DNA of 64,000 bases from Flaccisagitta enflata (taxonomy: Eukaryota > Chaetognatha > Sagittoidea > Aphragmophora): assembly GCA_965153355.1 (NCBI GenBank), contig OZ231126.1, positions 59,458,001-59,522,000 on the forward strand, written 5' to 3'. The notes beneath the pieces are model-generated. The model saw only the letters and a list, made by a program, of their open reading frames with translations. It was not told where the DNA came from and made no database searches. The position numbers and the translations under genes were made by a program. Shown here in pieces: positions 58,675-64,000 of the stretch (position 1 is the stretch's first letter; every line of letters begins with the position of its first letter).

Positions 58675-58798
58675 TTTGCCGCAATCGTCTCTGCCGCAAC
58701 CGTCTCTGCCGCAATCGTCCTGCCGCAGTCGTCTTTGCCGCAATCGTCTCTGCTGCAATCGACTTTCGTCTTTTTCGCCACCGTTTTTGCCGCCACCG
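58675..58798. repeat. 15-bp tandem repeat, about seven copies
   Basis: GCCGCAATCGTCTCT with variants, at a 15-bp spacing and with one shortened unit, lies upstream of the 14-bp array in LINE sense. Confidence 0.88.
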
Positions 58799-58805
58799 AC
58801 TTTCA

Positions 58806-59814
58806 CGTGAAGTTTCTGTCTTTGAGTTCAAATCTCAAACTTTGAGTTTTTCAATGAGTTCTATATACTCAGCGGTATATATTGTGAGTCACGTTTCGTG
58901 AGTTTATATATTCTTGGATATATATTATTCAGGGAAGCTTTGGCCCTTTCAACATTTATCTGAAAGGCAACTCGCTTGGCCAAGACGCCCTCCAGCCGTT
59001 TCCGACCACAAATTTAGCCCGGGAACGCCTAGAGACCGTTTTAATTAAGCAAATAAAAGAATTTCCAATGAGTCACTTTTTTTTTAGTTCAGAGGTATTT
59101 TTACGTTTTCTGAAAATAAAGTGTAACCTGATAACTACATTGCTTCTGTCCACTCACTCCCCTGTCCCTGCTCACCCGCACGCGACTAAGGTTGCCGTTT
59201 TTCTGGCCTTGTTTTTTTTTAGAAGTAGGTGCCTGTGGAAGGATGGATCTTTACGCTTATGCCCTTCCCGCTACGTTTGTAACGTGTCAGTTCGAAAGTT
59301 TGCTGTTTGCATTACACATTGACAGTGCTTATCGATATTTGTAACCAAATCCAAAAGATTAGAATCGGTTAATGTGTAAATGTCAAGAGGCTCGGGTCCT
59401 GGTTTGCTGACCACACAAAAAGGACACTAGACAGCTAACCTGAAGCATAGAGAGCGCGATGCGGAAGAAGAACGGGTGACTGACCGTTCTCAAAGAAGAT
59501 TTTACGTTGCTAGCCTTTAGTCAAGACATAAGGGAAAAGCTCCCACACTCGTTGCCTAGATAACCCCTTACTTCACTAGCTGATATTTTATCAGATTTCT
59601 TTTTCATTTTTGTTTATTCTTTAACAAAAAAGAGAAACATAAAGACCACCGTCCTAATAATAAAGAACAAAATGCTGGGACTAAAAATAAATAAAGTAAA
59701 ATCATAATTATCAATTATTTCAGATGCTACGCGACGTTATGAGCCACTCGGTCGGTCGGTCCAGCGGTCAGTCAGCCATCTGAATGGGACATATGCAGCA
59801 ATTCATCAGGTTTT
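58806..59814. other. Unique sequence and an element fragment
   Basis: No gene seen. A hairpin-ended element fragment (CACCCGCACGCGACTAAGG to CTGGCCTTGTTTT) lies at about 59163-59218. Confidence 0.5.
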
Positions 59815-60097
59815 TAGTCGCGTGCTATGCGACTCTACACCCCGCTTTGTCGGTCCGTCGGTCCGTCCGTCCGTCCGTCCGTCCGTCCGTCCGTCCGTCC
59901 GTCCGTCGGTCCGTCCGTCAGTCCGTCCGTCGGTCCGTCGGTCCGTCCGTCGGTCCGTCGGTCCGTCACACTTTACTTTTTTTTTGGCTTTTGCGGTCTT
60001 TGGCCTCACTGCTCCTGCCCAAATGATAAAGTGACCTCAAATATGGCCCCTGCCCACCCGCACGCGGCTGGGGTAGCCGTGTATCCGGCCTTGTTTT
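59815..60097 (-). mobile_element. Hairpin-ended short element (TCGC type), best complete copy
   Basis: The hairpin AGTCGC-GTGCTAT-GCGACT lies at 59816-59834, then CTACACCCCGCTTTGTCGGT and about 110 bp of GTCC/GTCG units. A unique part (CTGCTCCTGCCCAAATG, CCCCTGCCCACCCGCACGCG) leads to GCCGTGTATCCGGCCTTGTTTT. In element sense the 5' end carries AGCCGCGTGCGG, complementary to the hairpin with one mismatch. No target duplication is evident. Confidence 0.85.
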
Positions 60098-60362
60098 CTC
60101 TTGAAAATGAAAACGACTGCACATCCGAGCACTCTTATACTGTTACTTTCTTTGGCCGATTCATTTGTCAAACTGTGGATCGACCAATTCACGTACTACA
60201 GAATAGTGCAGTTGAGAGAAAGCGTGCAACCGAAAACCTCCTTGGCCCACCCTTTCTCCGCTATTCGAGCTCATTATCATAAACAATAAAACAAACAGGT
60301 CGGGTAATAAACAAAAGAAAGTAAACAATAGCAGGTAAACTGGAAAGATGAGGAGATACGCA

Positions 60363-60545
<183 letters not shown>

Positions 60546-61366
60546 AGTATGGACAGACAAACAGACAGGAGAAGGGTAGCTGTAGGGCATGAGAGATAGA
60601 AACTGGTACCAAATATCCATGTTTTGGGTGTTTATTGTTTAGACTGTGAGCTAGATGTCTTTTCGCATAGCATCAGGTACCGTTCAGTTCAAATCAGCAT
60701 TTATCTACATTGCGAAAACCATATTACCCTCACATTCCAATATTCCAACTTTTAAAGCTCCCACATTCAAATCAGTAGCTGACCTCGATTCCTTTACACC
60801 AACCAACGGCAGACATATACGCACACATACACAAACGGAGACAACCCCCCACCCTCGCACGAAGGAGAAGCGATATTATTTATTACCCCCTGCGCTTTTT
60901 TGATCTTGTTTTCCGCCCTGTTTGCCACCCACCGGTTCTTCGACGACGACCTTGGTTCGATTTGGACTCGGATCAGACTCGTAGACTCGCATCTCCGCTC
61001 GACTTTTTTGCGGTGACGCCTTTTATAGTTTACGTAACTTCTCAACATCACCGTTCAAAGACTCTTTCTCTGCCTTTTCGTCTTTCCATTTTCCCTCGCG
61101 GCTATTTTCGGCTTTTTGGCGCCTTTGATATCATCAACATCGACGGCAAATCAACAATTGGGTTACAAATTGTAGCAGAGAATCGACAAATAGATAACCA
61201 AAAGCGGGATTGAGATTGCCCACTGACGAGCATCCTGTTATTGCACCCTGGTAATAGACATTTTTCTGATAACAATGAAATCCTGTCTTTTTTCTTAAAT
61301 GGACATTTGGACTTTTTGATTGGATTGTCGCAAAATTTGAGCATTCTAATTACTTTCCCTTGTTAG
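60546..61366. other. Unique sequence, no supported gene
   Basis: A TATAAAAGGCG stretch on the minus strand near 61026 resembles a TATA box, but no gene follows that I can support. Confidence 0.4.
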
Positions 61367-61465
61367 TAGGGATGTGGAAGCGGTCGATTATCATGCCGCT
61401 TCCATTCTGTAGTTCAAATTCCCGTCGCTATCCCACCCACCAAGTCAACCGCTTCCACATCCCTA
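61367..61465. mobile_element. hAT-type MITE, second copy
   Basis: TAGGGATGTGGAAGCGG and CCGCTTCCACATCCCTA are its ends. The interior matches the 32746-32868 copy (ATGCCGCTTC, TGTAGTTCA, CGCTATCCCACCCACC). The flanks CTTGTTAG and ATTATTAG look like a diverged 8-bp duplication. Confidence 0.82.
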
Positions 61466-62138
61466 ATTATTAGAGACGATTCTGCGAAGTAGACGTGTGG
61501 TGGTAGTAATAAAAAGATACGATTGAAATCAATCATCTCATCAAAACACAATATATCCCTACTTTTTCAAGATTCACCTCATTTACATAACTCAAATTTG
61601 AGAGAAGAATTATGAGATGCACTATTAAACTCGGATTTTTTTACATCGCTTTCGCCGCAGGACGTTATTCAAAATATAAAAAAGAATTTCTCCCATAAAT
61701 CATCATTAATACTTTCGTCATCGTCATGATTATGTTCGTAATTGCCGTCATCGTTTTATAAATTGTCATTTTTCTCGTCGTTGTCTTCGTCGTCGAGACG
61801 AAAAAGGGGGAAAAGGGAAATTCCTGTGTAAATTTCATAATTTAAGGACACGGATTTTGACCCCCGTCGTCGAGCCTCAGAACGGCTGATCCGACTTTCG
61901 CCTGCTAACCCTCTCAGTCACCCCGTCGGTGAATCCCGATCCAACTCTGCCTCCTTTCTGAAAAGCCCCTTCCTGTCACGAGATCAGACGAAAATGAGTA
62001 TCCTTGACCAACAAACCCAATTTTAAAAAGATGATTTCATATAAATTCTAACCTCAGCTTGAGCTCGTCTCGGTGGGATGCATTCTGGTTTCATGCTTTT
62101 GAACTGTGAATGTTTCAACTGTCAAACGTCTTTGAGAA
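61466..62138. other. Unique sequence, no gene seen
   Basis: AT-rich then moderately GC-rich unique DNA, with some CGTC-rich low complexity near 61710-61800. No coding evidence. Confidence 0.45.
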
Positions 62139-62531
62139 AAACAAGGCCAGATAGGCCAACGATGCGTCCTCTTCTTTATTTATGTGGTCTTTCTTTATAT
62201 GGTCTTTCTTTATATGGTCTTTTTTTATATGGTCTTTCTTTATATGGTCTTTCTTTATATGGTCTTTCTTTTATGGTCTTTCTTTATATGGTCTTTCTTT
62301 ATATGGTCTTTCTTTATATGGTCTTTCTTTATATGGTTCTACTTTAATCTCACTAAAAATGTCTTCTTTAATATAATCTGATTTTAAGCTATGTTGCTCT
62401 GCTTTATTGATCCAATTGTGATTCATGTGTAATATGGCATAGATATAGTGGATTATGATAAATGTGTAACCGACCGACCAACCGATGGACGGACATGCCC
62501 TCTTATAGAGATGCGAGGACGCATCTAAAAA
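62139..62531 (+). mobile_element. Hairpin-ended element (ATGC type) with internal 15-bp minisatellite
   Basis: AAACAAGGCCAGATAGGCCA starts it. GATGCGTCCTC at about 62162 is complementary to GAGGACGCATC of the 3' hairpin AGATGCG-AGGA-CGCATCT (62509-62526), which is followed by an A-run. The interior holds about ten units of TTTCTTTATATGGTC (62185-62340). Confidence 0.85.
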
Positions 62532-62534
62532 AAA

Positions 62535-62612
62535 ACAATGATAATGATGATGTTGAATGATGACAACGATGACGATTGTAGCGATGACGCTGATGGTGAC
62601 GATGAATATGAC

Positions 62613-62645
<33 letters not shown>

Positions 62646-62931
62646 TATGACGATGATGATGATGACGACAGAAAAAAGACTACGTTAATGATCATGTTGA
62701 TAAGTGATGACGATTGTAACGATGATGCTGACGACAACCACGACGACGACGCTGATGACAATGATGATGATGGTAAAGATGATGACGATGGTAACAATGA
62801 TGATGATGATGATGATGATGATTATGATGATGACGGGAAAGAAACTATGATAATGATGATGTCGATGGAAATGATGATGATGATTATGATGATGACGCTG
62901 ATGATGATGATGGTAACAATAATGATGATGC

Positions 62932-62974
<43 letters not shown>
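62535..62974. repeat. (GAT)n-rich degenerate array
   Basis: GAT/GAC/AAT trinucleotides with longer internal duplications such as GATGACGATTGTA(A/G)CGATGA at 62567 and 62706. Confidence 0.95.
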
Positions 62975-63284
62975 CAGGGTGGCAGAAACAGGGGCACACT
63001 TGGCACATTGTGCCTTGGAACTATAGCTCAAAAGTCGGACTTATAGATTTGATCATGGAAAAAATTGGGGTAATGAGGGGAAAATACTATTGGAAAAACA
63101 AAAATATCAGGGTTTAAGGGGGTTAAAGGTTTACTCTCTTATTCTTTTGATATAGGAACTCATTACTTCTACCAAAATCAGTAGTTTTATGTATTATTTA
63201 CACTATAAAAGTTTTTTTAATAAGTCGGACTTATAGCGCTGCGAAAAGTTGTGCCTCGGACCTATAGAATTTTCTGCCACCCTG
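62975..63284. mobile_element. 310-bp hAT-like element inside a GAT tract
   Basis: CAGGGTGGCAGAAA and TTTCTGCCACCCTG are perfect inverted ends. ATGATGAT flanks both sides but is also the host repeat, so the 8-bp duplication is only compatible. Four subterminal motifs close to TCGGACTTATAG lie near 63012, 63035, 63226 and 63258. No ORF. Confidence 0.85.
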
Positions 63285-63709
63285 ATGATGATGATGGTAA
63301 CTATGATGCAGATGTTTATGATGATGGCAATAATGTTGTTTATGATGACGACGATAATGTTGATGCGTCTTGTCTTGGTTTTAATGGTCTTTCTTTATAT
63401 GGTCTAATTTCATATGGTCTCACTGTATAGGGTCTTACTTTATATGGTGTTACTTTATACGGTCTCACTTTATAAGGTCTACTTATAACGGTCTCACTTT
63501 ATAAGGTCTACTTTATACGGTGTAACATGACGACAATGACGACGATGATGATGACGATGATGACAATGACACTGATGACGACGACGAGAACGACGACGAT
63601 GATGAGGACGACGATGTTCACGATGACTATGATGGGGACGACGATGATGACGACAAAGACGACGACGATGATGATGATGATGATGACAATGATGATGATG
63701 ATGATGAAT

Positions 63710-63740
<31 letters not shown>

Positions 63741-63741
63741 T

Positions 63742-63776
<35 letters not shown>

Positions 63777-63926
63777 TTGTCAATGATGATTACGATGATG
63801 ATGATGCACTTTTACATCGAAATTATGATGAGTTTCGCGATATTGACGAATGCGTAACCAACCGACCGACCAACCGACCAACGGACGGACATGGCCTATT
63901 ATAGAGATGCGAGGACGCATCTAAAA
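63285..63926 (+). mobile_element. Second minisatellite-bearing hairpin element, with GAT tracts
   Basis: GATGCGTC near 63364 is followed by diverged TTTATATGGTCTCAC units to about 63520, a GAT/GAC array (63525-63805), GACCGACCAACC units and the hairpin AGATGCG-AGGA-CGCATCT at 63905-63922. The 5' AACAAGGCC end is missing. It parallels the 62139-62974 segment, so the two may be a diverged duplication. Confidence 0.7.
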
Positions 63927-64000
63927 ATCTTATGGATAGGGACAGCGGATATAGTTCATGTCAGGCGGTTTAAACGGACACCGGTTTTTAATAGTTCATC

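Larger units (their letters stand above)
54421..58805 (-). mobile_element. Nearly full-length CR1-like LINE
   Basis: On the minus strand, in order, lie 5' tandem repeats, ORF1 with a PHD-like zinc finger, ORF2 with AP endonuclease and reverse transcriptase, and a short 3' UTR of about 100 bp. A run of 5-bp units (GAGTA/TAGAG, 54424-54441) probably marks the 3' end, since CR1-group elements commonly end in short tandem repeats. One premature stop in ORF2 is the only obvious lesion, so the copy is young. Clade assignment rests on ORF layout and motifs, not on a tree. Confidence 0.85.

Noticed and set aside
62182-62381. ORFs of repeated MVFLY or WSFFI residues
   Set aside because: They are readings of the 15-bp TTTCTTTATATGGTC minisatellite.

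Overview
The window is nuclear DNA of an animal. It shows intron-containing genes with GT-AG splice sites, a very large C2H2 zinc-finger gene, non-LTR retrotransposons, many small non-autonomous transposons and an extreme load of simple repeats. Nothing bacterial or viral is seen. The repeat-rich texture suits an aquatic invertebrate, but I cannot name the phylum from sequence alone.

Layout: 1-1.8 kb is AT-rich flank with one repeat element. 1.8-7.3 kb (minus) is a C2H2 protein of about 1834 residues, read without introns. 7.4-24.8 kb is mostly microsatellite and repeat elements, with the C-terminal part of an R2/NeSL-like retrotransposon protein at 12.9-13.75 kb. 24.8-28.5 kb is repeat elements. 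28.5-33.7 kb (minus) holds a previously hidden multi-exon gene: signal-peptide exon, spacer exon, a proposed 5-nt micro-exon, then three exons that each carry a Cys-X9/10-Cys peptide followed by Gly-Arg-Arg. It reads as a precursor of amidated, disulfide-bridged peptides. 34-39 kb is a run of long foldback elements, three of which abut GT microsatellites. 39.3-40.9 kb is about 1.6 kb of GAT-type repeat. 42.4-46.1 kb (plus) holds a second hidden five-exon gene for a charged coiled-coil protein with a C-terminal membrane anchor. 47-54 kb is again microsatellites and nested transposons. 54.4-58.8 kb (minus) is an almost complete CR1-like LINE with a PHD-like ORF1, an ORF2 broken by one TAG, and a 14-bp tandem repeat in the 5' region. 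59-64 kb is repeat elements.

The two spliced genes were assembled by matching splice sites and reading phase; both close perfectly (987 and 909 coding nt). The most unusual repeats are a superfamily of short elements whose 3' hairpin varies between families with stem pairing preserved. Their 5' end carries a segment complementary to that hairpin and varying with it.
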